Notes: a model not told the origin generated them from the letters alone. A stretch of DNA of 64,000 nucleotides from Mediterranea sp. An20 (GCF_002160055.1 NZ_NFJV01000001.1:1-64000); one strand, 5' to 3'. Positions 34,640 to 44,331 are shown, counted from the stretch's first letter. A program made the numbers and translations.

Positions 34640-35959
34640 ATGGTTAAGAATCACATTCAGCAAACCTTACTGCACACTTTCCTGCTGCTCTTGCTGCCTA
34701 TGCTGACACACGCCCAGACCGACACCCTGACACTAAGCCTGGAGCAACTCTTCGGACAAGGAATGGAGCACAGCCTGCAACTGGAGGCCGACCGGCTGCA
34801 AGAACGCATGGCAGGCGAACGCGCACAGACAGCCCGCAAAAACTTGCTGCCCGACATACAAATCGGACTGCGGGGGGCCATGACAGGACAGCCTGTCGTG
34901 TGGCAAAGAGGCTTGTCGGAACCTACACGGCCCGACGCTCCGGACTGGCAGCAGAATTATGCCGCCGACTTCACCCAACCGCTCTACCAAGGAGGAAGGC
35001 TGCGATATGCCATCCGGCAAAGCGACCTGCAAAAAGAAGCGGCTGCCCTGCAAACGGCTACCGACCAGGCCGACATCAAACTACAGCTGCTGCAACAGTA
35101 CCTCAACCTATTCAGCCTCTACAAACAGCACCTGGTGCTGAAACGAAACATTGATGAGTCGGAACGACGGCTGATTGACATCCGACGCATGAAGCGCGAG
35201 GGACTGATAACCAACAACGACGTGCTGCGCAGCGAAATGCAGCTCACCGACAACCGGCTGTCGCTGCAACAGACGGAAAACGACATCAGCCTCGTATCCA
35301 GACAACTGAATATCTTGCTGGGAATGGACGAAGACTTGCTGCTCTACCCCGACACGACCTTGCTGCAACAGGCCTACGCCCCCGAACCTTGCGAAGACTA
35401 CATCGCACAGGCCTACGGCAACGACCCGGCCATGCTGCTGCTGAAGAAACAGACCGAACTGGCACAGAACGATGTCCGACTGACTCGTGCCGAACTGTTG
35501 CCCCGACTGTCGCTCTATGCGTCGAACACCTTGGCACGGCCGCTCTCGCGCACCTTGGACGACCTCTACAACAACACGTGGAACGTCGGGCTCACACTCT
35601 CGTATCCGCTCTCTGCCCTCTACCGCAACAAACACCGGATAAACGAAGCACGACAGGCCGTGGAACTGCGACGAAATGCCGAAGCACTGAAGCAGCAGGA
35701 GATACGGATGACCGTGCACAATGCCTACCTGCGGCACCAGGAAGCCGTGGAACGGGTAGAAGCCTTGAAGCTGTCGGTGAAGCAAGCCAATGAGAACTAC
35801 CGCATCATGCGCAACCGGTATCTCAACCAACTGGCTATCCTCACCGACCTGCTGGATGCTGACAACCTGCGCCTCAACGCCGAACTGCAACTGACCACGG
35901 CACGCACGCAGGTAATCTACACGTACTACGAACTGCTGCGCGCAGCCGGAAAACTGTAG
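34640..35959 (+). CDS. TolC-family outer-membrane efflux protein
   Basis: Outer-membrane channel of a tripartite exporter. The frame is open from 34352, but the signal peptide (NHIQQTLLHTFLLLLLPMLTHAQ) and the promoter place the start at 34640, giving 439 aa. The body is two OEP repeats of long helices (MEHSLQLEADRLQERMAGERAQTARKNLLPDIQIGL; QQTENDISLVSRQLNILLGMDEDLLLYP as landmarks) with a characteristic proximal NTWNVGLTLSYPLSALYRNKHRINEA. There is no lipobox Cys. It is the first gene of an operon with an EmrA-like adaptor and an MFS pump. Confidence 0.92.
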   Translation: MVKNHIQQTLLHTFLLLLLPMLTHAQTDTLTLSLEQLFGQGMEHSLQLEADRLQERMAGERAQTARKNLLPDIQIGLRGAMTGQPVVWQRGLSEPTRPDAPDWQQNYAADFTQPLYQGGRLRYAIRQSDLQKEAAALQTATDQADIKLQLLQQYLNLFSLYKQHLVLKRNIDESERRLIDIRRMKREGLITNNDVLRSEMQLTDNRLSLQQTENDISLVSRQLNILLGMDEDLLLYPDTTLLQQAYAPEPCEDYIAQAYGNDPAMLLLKKQTELAQNDVRLTRAELLPRLSLYASNTLARPLSRTLDDLYNNTWNVGLTLSYPLSALYRNKHRINEARQAVELRRNAEALKQQEIRMTVHNAYLRHQEAVERVEALKLSVKQANENYRIMRNRYLNQLAILTDLLDADNLRLNAELQLTTARTQVIYTYYELLRAAGKL

Positions 35960-36071
35960 GTCTGGGAAAAAGAAGGAAACCGGACGCCCTCTCAACGGGA
36001 CGGAAACGGCTTCGCACACCAATTTCTAATGCTTAAAGTTTACTACTTACTACTTAACACGTAAATAAATA

Positions 36072-37142
36072 ATGCCCTCTACCCTCGAAATGCGCTACCG
36101 ACGTTTGAAAAAACGCAAGCGCCGCAACATCATCCTCAATACGGTATGCCTGCTCATTGCAGGCTCCGGACTGATATGGACCGTGACTTACTTCTGGCGT
36201 TACGTCAACTATGAGATTACCAACGACGCCTTCATCGACCAATACATCGCACCGGTCAACGTGCGGGTGGCAGGTTATGTGCGCGAGATTCGTTTCAAAG
36301 AACATCAGTTCGTACACAAAGGCGACACCCTCGTCGTGCTGGACGACCGCGAATACCGCATCCGTCAGAAAGAAGCCCGTGCCGCCCTGCTCGACGCTCA
36401 AGGTTCCGAGGGGGTGCTGCACGCAGGCATCGAAGCCTCACAGATACATATTGCCGAGCAGGAAGCCAACATTGCCGAAGCCAGGGCTATGCTGTGGCAG
36501 GCCGAGCAGGACTTCTACCGCTACAAGCGGCTGTTGGAGGAAGAGTCGGTGCCCCAACAGCAGTACGAACAGGCCAAAGCCAACTACGAAGCCGCTCAGG
36601 CGCGACTGGAGGCTTTGCTGCGCCAGAAGGACAGCGCACACTCGCAATACACCGAGACCAGCAAACGGCAGGTAAACATCGAGGCAGGCATACTCCGAGC
36701 CGAAGCGGCCCTCGATTTAGCCAACCTCAATCTGTCGTACACCGTGGTGACGGCGCCCTACGACGGATACATGGGACGGCGTACACTGGAAACCGGGCAG
36801 TACGTAGCTGCCGGGCAAACGCTGTCGTACCTGGTGCGCCAGACCGACAAATGGGTGACTGCCAACTACCGCGAAACACAAATAGCCAACATCTTCATCG
36901 GACAGGAGGTGCGTATCAAGGTAGACGGACTGCCGGGAAAGGTGTTCCGCGGACACGTCACCGCCATCTCCGAAGCTACCGGCTCGAAATATTCGCTGGT
37001 ACCCACCGACAACTCGGCGGGCAACTTCGTCAAGGTGCAGCAGCGCATCCCCGTGCGCATTGAGTTCGACGACGTGTCGGCCGACGACATGAAACAGCTA
37101 CGCGCCGGCATGATGGTAGAGACGGAGGCTCTGAGGCAATGA
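36072..37142 (+). CDS. HlyD/EmrA-family membrane fusion protein
   Basis: Periplasmic adaptor that joins an inner-membrane pump to TolC. The 356-aa protein has a basic N-terminus, one membrane helix (about 18-40, IILNTVCLLIAGSGLIWTVTYF) and then the biotinyl-lipoyl half-motifs (APVNVRVAGYVREIRFKEHQFVHKGDTLVVLD and VVTAPYDGYMGRRTLETGQYV as landmarks) flanking a coiled coil with many Ala/Glu/Gln. This order is that of EmrA. Its stop overlaps the MFS start (ATGA), so the adaptor and pump are translationally coupled. A short repeat-like AT-rich stretch precedes its start. Confidence 0.93.
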   Translation: MPSTLEMRYRRLKKRKRRNIILNTVCLLIAGSGLIWTVTYFWRYVNYEITNDAFIDQYIAPVNVRVAGYVREIRFKEHQFVHKGDTLVVLDDREYRIRQKEARAALLDAQGSEGVLHAGIEASQIHIAEQEANIAEARAMLWQAEQDFYRYKRLLEEESVPQQQYEQAKANYEAAQARLEALLRQKDSAHSQYTETSKRQVNIEAGILRAEAALDLANLNLSYTVVTAPYDGYMGRRTLETGQYVAAGQTLSYLVRQTDKWVTANYRETQIANIFIGQEVRIKVDGLPGKVFRGHVTAISEATGSKYSLVPTDNSAGNFVKVQQRIPVRIEFDDVSADDMKQLRAGMMVETEALRQ

Positions 37143-38746
37143 AGCTCACCCTGCAACAACTGGACATCCCGCTGCGCCGCGGACTGCCCGACTGGGTAGG
37201 CATCGCTGCGGTGTTTCTCATCATGCTGCCGGTCACCATGCTCAACGGCACCTACACGGGCAGCATGGTCGAGGTATCCAACACGCTGGGCGCCTATACC
37301 GAAGACATCACCATCGGGTTCTACGCCGCAGCCGCCGGCATGGCCGTGGCCTATCCCATCGTACCCAAAATACTCAACGCCTTCAGCAGCAAGTCGCTCC
37401 TGCTGGTCGACCTGACGCTGCAATTCCTGCTCAGCTGGGTGTGTGCCCGCTCGAACAGCACGGACCTGATGATTGCCTTCAGCTTCTGCATCGGTTTCCT
37501 CAAAGGCTTCCTCATGCTGTGGATTATCCGGCGCATCAAGCTCATATTCAGTCCCGGCGACGTGCGCAGCGAGTTCTACGCCTACTTCTACCCCCTGGTG
37601 TTCGGCGGCGGACAGGCTTCGATGGTCATCACCGCCCTGCTTGCCTACCACTACGACTGGAAATACATGTATTACTTCATGATGATGCTCCTCATGCTGG
37701 CCATCCTGGCAGTCATCCTGCTCTTCCGCCACGACCGCCCCTCGAAGGGTATTGCCCTGAAAGAGCTGCACATCCGCGAGATGGTCATCGTATCTACCGG
37801 CCTGCTGATGTTGGTCTACGTCATCACTTACGGCAGGATACTCGACTGGATGGCTTCGCCGCGCATCAACCTCTACATCGTGCTCGGCCCGCTGCTCATC
37901 GGCCTGTTCCTGTGGGAGCAGTTGCGCGCACCCTCGCCCTACGTCAGCCTCAAGCCCCTGATGCAGTGGAAAGCCATCCTGGGTTACTTCTACATGATAC
38001 TCATCATGTTGTTCAGCACCTCCACCAGCCTGCTCACCAACTACATGACCTCCATCCTGCGCGTAGACAACACCCACACCTACACGCTCTACGTCTGGTT
38101 GCTGCCGGGCTACGTGCTGGGCGCCTTCCTCTGCTTCTGGTGGTTCCGCTGGCAGCGCTGGCGCTTCCGCTTCCTCATTGCCGGAGGCATGGCCTGCTTT
38201 GCGCTCTTCTTCGGGCTGCTCTACTTCACCATTTCGCCGGACAGCCGCTATGAGATGCTCTACCTGCCGCTCTTTCTCCGCGGATTGGGCATGATGGTGC
38301 TGCTCATTGCCTTCGGGCTCTTCGTGGTAGAAGACCTGCAGCCGAAGTACATGCTGAGCAACGCTTTCTTCCTCATCAGTTTCCGCGCCGTGCTGGCACC
38401 CGTGCTGGCCTCGTCGCTCTACAGCAACTGGCTCTACCACCTGCAACAGCGTTACCTGAGCGACTTGAGCGAGCACTTCACGATGGTCGACACACTGGCT
38501 GCCTCGCGCTACACGTCGTCGCTCACGGGCAACATCGCGGCGGGACACGGCATCAACGAGGCCATGCAACTCGCCACCAACACCCTCTACACGACCTTGC
38601 AGCAACAGAGCACGCTGCTGGCGCTGAAGCACATACTGGGTTGGCTCACCGTCATCACGGTGGTCATAGCGGTGGTGTCGCGCTTCATTCCGTTCCACAA
38701 GACCATCCGCGTGCCGGTCATCCACACGGGCGAAGACATGGTGTAA
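37139..38746 (+). CDS. MFS transporter, EmrB/DHA2-like
   Basis: Inner-membrane proton-driven exporter of 535 aa with about 14 hydrophobic segments, the number seen in the DHA2 group. It starts within the adaptor's stop codon. The periplasmic loop between the last two helices contains the region YTSSLTGNIAAGHGINEAMQLATNTLYTTLQQQ, as found in Bacteroidetes EmrB-type pumps. With TolC and HlyD it should form a complete tripartite drug or toxic-compound efflux pump. Substrate unknown; no TetR/MarR-type regulator lies beside the operon. Confidence 0.9.
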   Translation: MKLTLQQLDIPLRRGLPDWVGIAAVFLIMLPVTMLNGTYTGSMVEVSNTLGAYTEDITIGFYAAAAGMAVAYPIVPKILNAFSSKSLLLVDLTLQFLLSWVCARSNSTDLMIAFSFCIGFLKGFLMLWIIRRIKLIFSPGDVRSEFYAYFYPLVFGGGQASMVITALLAYHYDWKYMYYFMMMLLMLAILAVILLFRHDRPSKGIALKELHIREMVIVSTGLLMLVYVITYGRILDWMASPRINLYIVLGPLLIGLFLWEQLRAPSPYVSLKPLMQWKAILGYFYMILIMLFSTSTSLLTNYMTSILRVDNTHTYTLYVWLLPGYVLGAFLCFWWFRWQRWRFRFLIAGGMACFALFFGLLYFTISPDSRYEMLYLPLFLRGLGMMVLLIAFGLFVVEDLQPKYMLSNAFFLISFRAVLAPVLASSLYSNWLYHLQQRYLSDLSEHFTMVDTLAASRYTSSLTGNIAAGHGINEAMQLATNTLYTTLQQQSTLLALKHILGWLTVITVVIAVVSRFIPFHKTIRVPVIHTGEDMV

Positions 38747-38823
38747 GGATTTCATATAGCGAAGCACCCTGCTGCCGGGCGCGTGGCAGCGGGGTAACAA
38801 GCGCGTGGCAATAGGGAGGGAAT

Positions 38824-39177
38824 CTAACGCTTCTTGCTCATCTCTTTCTCCACCTCCTGCGGCAGGCGGATGGCGGTGAACAACTGGAACACGGCGGCGA
38901 GGGTGAGCGACACAATCCACTCGTTGCCGCGGAGGTAGAGCATGAGCGGACCGGTGGCCACCAACAGCAGGGCGCCCACTATCTGCTGGAAACGCAGACG
39001 GCGGATGACGGGACTGCTGCAGCCCACGGGCGTGAACACCTGCGACACCAGCACCAGCAACGAGCCGGTAATCAGCAGGTAGGGAGAAAGATACCAGCCC
39101 GTGATGTGGGCGGAAGCGCCGGCAAGGGACATCAGTGCCCCTACGGCAAAACAGGCGGGAAGCAGTTTCTTCATCAT
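38824..39177 (-). CDS. Four-helix membrane protein of unknown function
   Basis: A 117-aa protein with about four hydrophobic segments (residues about 5-25, 30-50, 65-85 and 88-106) and a basic C-terminus (EVEKEMSKKR). I do not recognise a named domain. Its start overlaps the stop of the DivIC-like gene by four nt, so the two are co-translated; a place in the division or envelope machinery is suggested by position only. Confidence 0.75.
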   Translation of the reverse strand: MMKKLLPACFAVGALMSLAGASAHITGWYLSPYLLITGSLLVLVSQVFTPVGCSSPVIRRLRFQQIVGALLLVATGPLMLYLRGNEWIVSLTLAAVFQLFTAIRLPQEVEKEMSKKR

Positions 39178-39482
39178 TCGGCTACGTCTCCTTCAAATAC
39201 ATAAATATCTTCGTTGGGCTTCTTCATGAAGTATTTCTCGCGGGCGATGCGCTCGATGGCACCCGAATCGATGAGCAGTTCGTTGAGGCGCTCGGTGCTC
39301 TCTTCGTACTCGGTGCGGTATTTGTCAATCTCTTCGAGCAGGCGGCTTTCTTCGCGCGCCAGGCTGATGCGGCGCAACAGGCTGTTGCGGTCCAGGAAGC
39401 CGATGACGACAAAGGCAACGGCCAGGGTGATGAGGTATTTGTGGCGGCCCACAAAGTCCCAGAGTGATATTAACTTGTCCAT
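39174..39482 (-). CDS. Septum formation initiator protein (FtsB/DivIC family)
   Basis: A 102-aa bitopic membrane protein: short cytoplasmic N-terminus, one membrane helix (LITLAVAFVVIGFL, about 16-29), then a periplasmic coiled coil (RRISLAREESRLLEEIDKYRTEYEESTERL) and a conserved end (IERIAREKYFMKKPNEDIYVFE) typical of FtsB/DivIC. In the family it forms a complex with FtsL and FtsQ/DivIB that activates septal murein synthesis. The start codon is immediately preceded by a heptad repeat array. It is divergent from dnaX. Confidence 0.9.
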   Translation of the reverse strand: MDKLISLWDFVGRHKYLITLAVAFVVIGFLDRNSLLRRISLAREESRLLEEIDKYRTEYEESTERLNELLIDSGAIERIAREKYFMKKPNEDIYVFEGDVAE

Positions 39483-39483
39483 C

Positions 39484-39537
39484 TGGTTAATGGTTAGTGG
39501 TTAATGGTTAATGATTAATGATTAGTGGTTAATGGAA
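39484..39537. repeat. TTAATGG heptad array before divIC-like gene
   Basis: Seven or more degenerate heptads (GGTTAAT, GGTTAGT, GATTAAT variants on the plus strand) lie directly before the minus-strand start codon at 39482 and within its predicted leader. Confidence 0.8.
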
Positions 39538-39547
39538 TTTGTCCCCA

Positions 39548-39596
39548 CAAAGATAAAACGAATAACTGAGATATTGCTTTTTTTTGCTTACATTTG
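39548..39596. promoter_or_regulatory. Divergent promoters of divIC-like gene and dnaX
   Basis: TATCTTTG on the minus strand (39548-39555) fits a -7 box for the divIC-like gene; TACATTTG on the plus strand (39589-39596) fits one for dnaX, 34 nt before its start. The -33 boxes are weak for both. Confidence 0.55.
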
Positions 39597-39629
39597 CACA
39601 CTTATCCAAGCCAATTGAACCGACCGTAT

Positions 39630-41447
39630 ATGGAGAACTATATCGTATCTGCCCGCAAATACCGCCCTGCCACGTTCGAATCGGTGGTGGGGCAACATGC
39701 ACTGACCACCACGCTGAAGAACGCCATCGCCACCGGCAAGCTGGCACACGCCTACCTGTTCTGCGGCCCGCGCGGCGTGGGCAAGACCACTTGTGCGCGC
39801 ATCTTCGCCAAGACTATCAACTGCCTGCATCCCACGGCCGACGGCGAGGCGTGCAACGAGTGTGAGTCGTGCGTGGCCTTCAACGAACAGCGGTCGTACA
39901 ACATACACGAACTGGACGCGGCCTCCAACAACTCGGTGGACGACATCCGCCAGCTGGTGGAGCAGGTGCGCATCCCGCCCCAGATAGGCAAGTACAAGGT
40001 CTACATCATCGACGAGGTGCACATGCTCTCCACCTCTGCCTTCAATGCCTTCCTCAAGACGCTGGAGGAACCGCCCCACCACGCCATCTTCATCCTGGCC
40101 ACCACCGAGAAACACAAGATTCTGCCTACCATCCTCTCGCGCTGCCAGATATACGACTTCCAGCGCATCGGCGTGGAGGACATCGTGGCGCACCTGGCTT
40201 ACGTGGCTTCCAAAGAAGGAATCACCGCCGAGCCCGAAGCCCTGAACGTCATCGCCCTGAAGGCCGACGGCGGCATGCGCGACGCCCTCTCCATCTTCGA
40301 CCAGGTGGTGAGCTTCACGGGGGGGCACATCACCTACCGGCAGGTGATAGAGAACCTCAATGTGCTGGACTATGAATATTACTTCCGGCTGACCGACCAG
40401 CTGCTGGGCAACAAGGTGAGCGACGCCCTGCTGCTGTTCAACGACGTGCTGAACAAGGGCTTCGACGGCAATCACTTCATCACGGGACTTGCCGCGCACT
40501 TCCGCGACCTGCTGGTGAGCCGCGACCCTGTCACACTGCCGCTGCTCGAAGTGGGCGCATCTATCCGCCAACGCTACGGCGAACAGGCGAAACGGTGCCC
40601 CCTGACGTTCATCTACCGAGCCCTGAAGCTGTGCAACGATTGCGACCTGAACTACCGGGCCAGCCGCAACAAACGGCTGCTGGTGGAACTGACGCTCATC
40701 CGGCTGGCACAACTCACGACCGAAGAAGAGGAGGTGCCGGGGGGGCGTAAGCCCCAATCCGACCTGAAACCCATCGCCCCCGCCACGCAGCCGGCTGCCC
40801 CACGGCCTGTCACGCAACCGGCTCCGGCCCCACAACCGGCTCCGCAACCGGCCCCGGCACCCGCACGGCAAGCCACGCACGCACAGCCTGCAACGGGACA
40901 GGCGGCCGCCGCGCACGTGGCGTCGGTGCTCAACGCTCAGCGGACCGAGGAGAAGAAAATACCGGTCGTGAGCAAAGGCGGACTGGGCATCTCCATCCGT
41001 CACCGGCAGACGGAAGAGAAAACCGCCACTGCCACCCAACCGGCTGCCGACATCCAGGCACCGGAACCGATGCCCGAAGAAGATTATATGTTCAATGAAC
41101 GCGATGTCAACTACTATTGGCAGGAGTATGCGGGACGTCTCCCGCAAGAGCAGGTGGCCATCGCCAAACGCATGCAGAACATACACCTGACCATGCTCAG
41201 CGACACCACCTTCGAAGCCGTGGTCGACAATTCCATCGTGGCCAAGGAATTCACCGACCTGACACCCGTCATCCAAAACTACCTGCGCACCCGGCTGAAG
41301 AACCGCAAAGCCACGCTCAGCGTGCGGGTCAGTGCCCCCACGGAGAAGGTACGCGCCTATGGACGCAACGAGCAGTTCCAGATGATGGCCGAGAAGAACC
41401 GGGCACTGCTGGAACTGAAAGACGAGTTCGGACTGGAGTTTGCGTGA
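39630..41447 (+). CDS. dnaX: DNA polymerase III subunit gamma/tau
   Basis: Clamp-loader ATPase of the replicative polymerase. The start at 39630 (MENYIVSARKYRP) is the family start; 605 aa. Walker A is FCGPRGVGKTTCAR, the zinc module is CLHP...ACNECESC, Walker B region is YIIDEVHMLSTSAFNAFLKTLEEPP and sensor 1 is in FILATTEKHKILPTILSRC. After the collar domain a Pro/Ala/Gln-rich linker (about 390-440, made of PAP and QPAP repeats) leads to a C-terminal domain of about 120 residues. Whether a frameshift also makes a short gamma form is not evident; no A-rich slip site was recognised. Confidence 0.96.
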   Translation: MENYIVSARKYRPATFESVVGQHALTTTLKNAIATGKLAHAYLFCGPRGVGKTTCARIFAKTINCLHPTADGEACNECESCVAFNEQRSYNIHELDAASNNSVDDIRQLVEQVRIPPQIGKYKVYIIDEVHMLSTSAFNAFLKTLEEPPHHAIFILATTEKHKILPTILSRCQIYDFQRIGVEDIVAHLAYVASKEGITAEPEALNVIALKADGGMRDALSIFDQVVSFTGGHITYRQVIENLNVLDYEYYFRLTDQLLGNKVSDALLLFNDVLNKGFDGNHFITGLAAHFRDLLVSRDPVTLPLLEVGASIRQRYGEQAKRCPLTFIYRALKLCNDCDLNYRASRNKRLLVELTLIRLAQLTTEEEEVPGGRKPQSDLKPIAPATQPAAPRPVTQPAPAPQPAPQPAPAPARQATHAQPATGQAAAAHVASVLNAQRTEEKKIPVVSKGGLGISIRHRQTEEKTATATQPAADIQAPEPMPEEDYMFNERDVNYYWQEYAGRLPQEQVAIAKRMQNIHLTMLSDTTFEAVVDNSIVAKEFTDLTPVIQNYLRTRLKNRKATLSVRVSAPTEKVRAYGRNEQFQMMAEKNRALLELKDEFGLEFA

Positions 41448-41578
41448 CGGAACCGGGCAGAAACAGACAGCGGAAAACAAAGGTAAACCGAATATCCGAC
41501 AAGTTTCTGCCTCCGGACCGTGCAAGTCTGTGCAATTTTCACTAACTTTACGCCCCGAAATCAGAAAAACATAGACCC

Positions 41579-42496
41579 ATGCCACTGAAACTACCCGATA
41601 AACTCCCTGCCATCGAACTGCTGAAGCAGGAAAACATCTTTGTGATGGACACGACACGCGCCACCGGACAGGACATACGCCCGCTACGCATCGCCATCCT
41701 CAACCTGATGCCGCTGAAGATTACTACCGAAACCGACCTGGTGCGGCTCCTCTCGAACACGCCCCTGCAGGTGGAAATCTCGTTCATGAAAATCAAAAGC
41801 CACACACCCAAGAATACGCCCATCGAACACATGAAGGCTTTCTACACCGACTTCGAGCAGATGCGGCACGAGAAGTACGATGGCATGATTATCACCGGTG
41901 CACCCGTGGAGCAGATGCCTTTCGAAGAGGTGAGCTACTGGGACGAGATTACGGAAATCTTCGACTGGGCACGTACGCATGTCACCTCTACGCTCTATAT
42001 CTGCTGGGCGGCACAGGCAGGACTGTATCACTTCTACGGGGTGCCCAAGTATCCGCTGCCGCAGAAGATGTTCGGCATCTTCCCACACCGTGCCCTGCAA
42101 CCGCTGCACCCCATCTTCCGCGGCTTCGACGACGTGTTCTTCGTGCCCCACAGCCGACATACCGAAGTGCGGCGCGAAGACATCCTACGCGTACCGGCTC
42201 TCACCCTGCTCGCCGAATCGGAAGAGTCGGGCGTGTATCTGGTGATGGCGCGCGGCGGTCGGGAGTTCTTCGTGACGGGCCATTCGGAATACTCGCCCCT
42301 GACGCTCGACGGCGAATACCGCCGCGACCTGGGCAAGGGACTTCCCATCGAAATGCCGCGCAACTACTACGTGGACAACGACCCGCAGAAGGGTGTGCGC
42401 GTCAGCTGGCGTGCCCATGCCAACCTGCTGTTCTCCAACTGGCTGAACTACTTCGTTTATCAGGAGACGCCGTACAACGTCAATGAGATTGTCTGA
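41579..42496 (+). CDS. metA: Homoserine O-acyltransferase MetA, predicted acetyl-CoA type
   Basis: First committed step of methionine synthesis: acylation of homoserine. 305 aa with the MetA signature. The catalytic triad falls at Cys142 ([10 protein letters not shown]), His235 and Glu237 (VTGHSEYSP). Position 111, which in characterised MetA enzymes decides acyl-donor choice (Gly for succinyl-CoA, Glu for acetyl-CoA), is Glu in [13 protein letters not shown]. The usual database label 'succinyltransferase' is therefore probably wrong for this protein. The stop overlaps the start of the U32 gene by one base (TGATG), so they are co-transcribed. No SAM riboswitch was recognised upstream. Confidence 0.93.
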   Translation: MPLKLPDKLPAIELLKQENIFVMDTTRATGQDIRPLRIAILNLMPLKITTETDLVRLLSNTPLQVEISFMKIKSHTPKNTPIEHMKAFYTDFEQMRHEKYDGMIITGAPVEQMPFEEVSYWDEITEIFDWARTHVTSTLYICWAAQAGLYHFYGVPKYPLPQKMFGIFPHRALQPLHPIFRGFDDVFFVPHSRHTEVRREDILRVPALTLLAESEESGVYLVMARGGREFFVTGHSEYSPLTLDGEYRRDLGKGLPIEMPRNYYVDNDPQKGVRVSWRAHANLLFSNWLNYFVYQETPYNVNEIV

Positions 42497-44331
42497 TGAA
42501 GATACAACGGAAAATAGAACTGCTCGCACCTGCCAAGAACTTGGCGTGCGGACTCGCTGCCGTAGACCATGGCGCCGATGCCGTCTACATCGGTGCCCCG
42601 CGCTTCGGGGCACGTGCCTCCGCTGGCAACTCGACGGACGACATCGCCCGACTGGTGGAATATGCCCATATATATAATGTGCGCGTCTATGTCACCGTCA
42701 ACACCATCCTGCGCGATGAAGAACTGAAAGACACGGAACAGCTCATCGGCGAACTGTGGCGCATGAACGTAGACGCTCTCATCGTGCAAGACATGGGCAT
42801 CCTGCGGCTGGACATCCCGCCCATCCCCCTGCACGCCAGCACACAGATGGACAACCGCACGCCGGAAAAAGTACGTTTCCTCGCCGACGAAGGCTTCCGG
42901 CAGGTGGTGCTGGCACGCGAACTTTCCCTGCACGAAATACGACGCATCCACGACGCTTGCCCGCAAATGCCGCTTGAAGTATTTGTGCACGGTGCCTTGT
43001 GCGTAAGCTACAGCGGACAGTGCTACGCCAGCCAGGCTTGCTTCGGGCGGAGCGCCAACCGCGGCGAGTGCGCCCAGTTCTGCCGCCTGCCCTTCACGCT
43101 GACCGATGCCGACGGACGAGTGGTGGTGCGCGACAAGCACCTGCTCTCGCTGAAAGACCTTAACCAGAGCGACCGACTGGAACAACTGCTCGACGCGGGT
43201 GTGTCGTCTCTCAAGATAGAAGGCAGGCTGAAAGACGAGGCCTATGTCAAGAATGTCACCGCCGCCTACCGCCGGAAGTTGGATGACATCCTGGCCCGAC
43301 GGACGGAATACGTGCGTGCCTCGTCGGGCACGTGCCGCTACAGCTTCGTGCCGCAGTTAGACAAGAGCTTCAGCCGGGGATTCACGCACTACTTCTTAGA
43401 GGGACGCGGCGAAGAAGTGGCCTCTTTCGACACCCCCAAATCGCTGGGCGAAGAGATGGGAAAGCTCAAGGAACAACGCGGCGGCTGGCTGAGCGTGGCA
43501 GGCGTGAAACCATTCCACAACGGCGACGGCGTATGCTTCATTGACGGGCAAGGCCGCCTGCAGGGGTTCCGCATCAACCGGGTGGAGGGTAACCGGCTCT
43601 ATCCGGCAGGCGAGGTGCCCCGCATCAAACCCCACACAACCCTGTTCCGCAACTTCGACCAGGACTTCGAGCGACTCTTGGCGCGCAAGTCGGCCGAGCG
43701 GAAAATCCGTATGCACTGGACGCTGAGCGAGACCGACACGGGCTTTGCCTTGGCTGCGGAAGACGAAGACGGGTGCCGCGCCGTGCTCTCTTTCGCCTAC
43801 CCCAAAGAAACAGCACGCACCCCACAGACCGCCCACCTACGCACCCAACTCTCCAAGCTGGGCAACACGCCGTTCGAAGCGGACGGAGAACCGGAACTGC
43901 GGCTGACGGGCGAATGGTTCGTGCCCGCTTCGGTGGTGGCCGACTGGCGCCGACTGGCGGTCGACCGGTTGCTGAGTGTGCGCCGCGCCACGTATCGCCG
44001 CGAAATAGCCGTGCGGCATCCGGGCAAGCAACCCTTCATGCAGACCACGCTCACCTACTTGGGCAACGTGATGAATGCCGAGGCGCGCCGTTTCTACTTA
44101 GACCACGGCGTGCGCCAGGTGGCCCCTGCCTACGAGGCCCAGGCCGTACGCGGAGCCGTACTGATGTTCTGCCGGCATTGCCTGCGCTACAGCATGGGCT
44201 GGTGTCCGGTGCATCAGAAAGGGAACTCCCCCTACCGGGAACCTTACTACCTGCAGGCTTCGGACGGGAAACGCTTCCGGCTGTCGTTCGACTGCAAGAA
44301 CTGTCAGATGAAAGTCTATGCGGCTGAATAA
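42496..44331 (+). CDS. U32-family protein, probable RNA hydroxylation factor (RlhA/TrhP-like)
   Basis: A 611-aa cytoplasmic protein. The U32 core (residues about 10-250) contains APRFGARASAGN, the cysteine cluster CVSYSGQCYASQACFGRSANRGECAQFCRLPF (landmark only) and GVSSLKIEGRLKDEAYV. A DUF3656-like middle follows and the C-terminus has a second cysteine set (CRHCLRYSMGWCPVH, CKNCQ). E. coli U32 proteins with this build need iron-sulfur cysteines and hydroxylate 23S rRNA (RlhA) or tRNA (TrhP); older annotation as collagenase-like peptidase is not supported by visible protease residues. It links metA and the downstream membrane protein in one operon. Confidence 0.88.
   Translation: MKIQRKIELLAPAKNLACGLAAVDHGADAVYIGAPRFGARASAGNSTDDIARLVEYAHIYNVRVYVTVNTILRDEELKDTEQLIGELWRMNVDALIVQDMGILRLDIPPIPLHASTQMDNRTPEKVRFLADEGFRQVVLARELSLHEIRRIHDACPQMPLEVFVHGALCVSYSGQCYASQACFGRSANRGECAQFCRLPFTLTDADGRVVVRDKHLLSLKDLNQSDRLEQLLDAGVSSLKIEGRLKDEAYVKNVTAAYRRKLDDILARRTEYVRASSGTCRYSFVPQLDKSFSRGFTHYFLEGRGEEVASFDTPKSLGEEMGKLKEQRGGWLSVAGVKPFHNGDGVCFIDGQGRLQGFRINRVEGNRLYPAGEVPRIKPHTTLFRNFDQDFERLLARKSAERKIRMHWTLSETDTGFALAAEDEDGCRAVLSFAYPKETARTPQTAHLRTQLSKLGNTPFEADGEPELRLTGEWFVPASVVADWRRLAVDRLLSVRRATYRREIAVRHPGKQPFMQTTLTYLGNVMNAEARRFYLDHGVRQVAPAYEAQAVRGAVLMFCRHCLRYSMGWCPVHQKGNSPYREPYYLQASDGKRFRLSFDCKNCQMKVYAAE

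Noticed and set aside
36866..38920. A 684-codon His/Glu/Gln-rich open frame antisense to the MFS gene
   Set aside because: The odd composition (many His, Glu, Gln, Arg) results from reading hydrophobic membrane-helix codons backwards; no homology or start signal.
41448..41578. SAM riboswitch before metA
   Set aside because: The 131-nt spacer lacks any SAM-aptamer core I can recognise and shows only a weak promoter-like TAACTTTA.
42496..44331. Collagenase-type protease annotation for the U32 protein
   Set aside because: No protease active-site signature is visible, while cysteine clusters match the iron-sulfur RNA hydroxylation factors of the U32 family.
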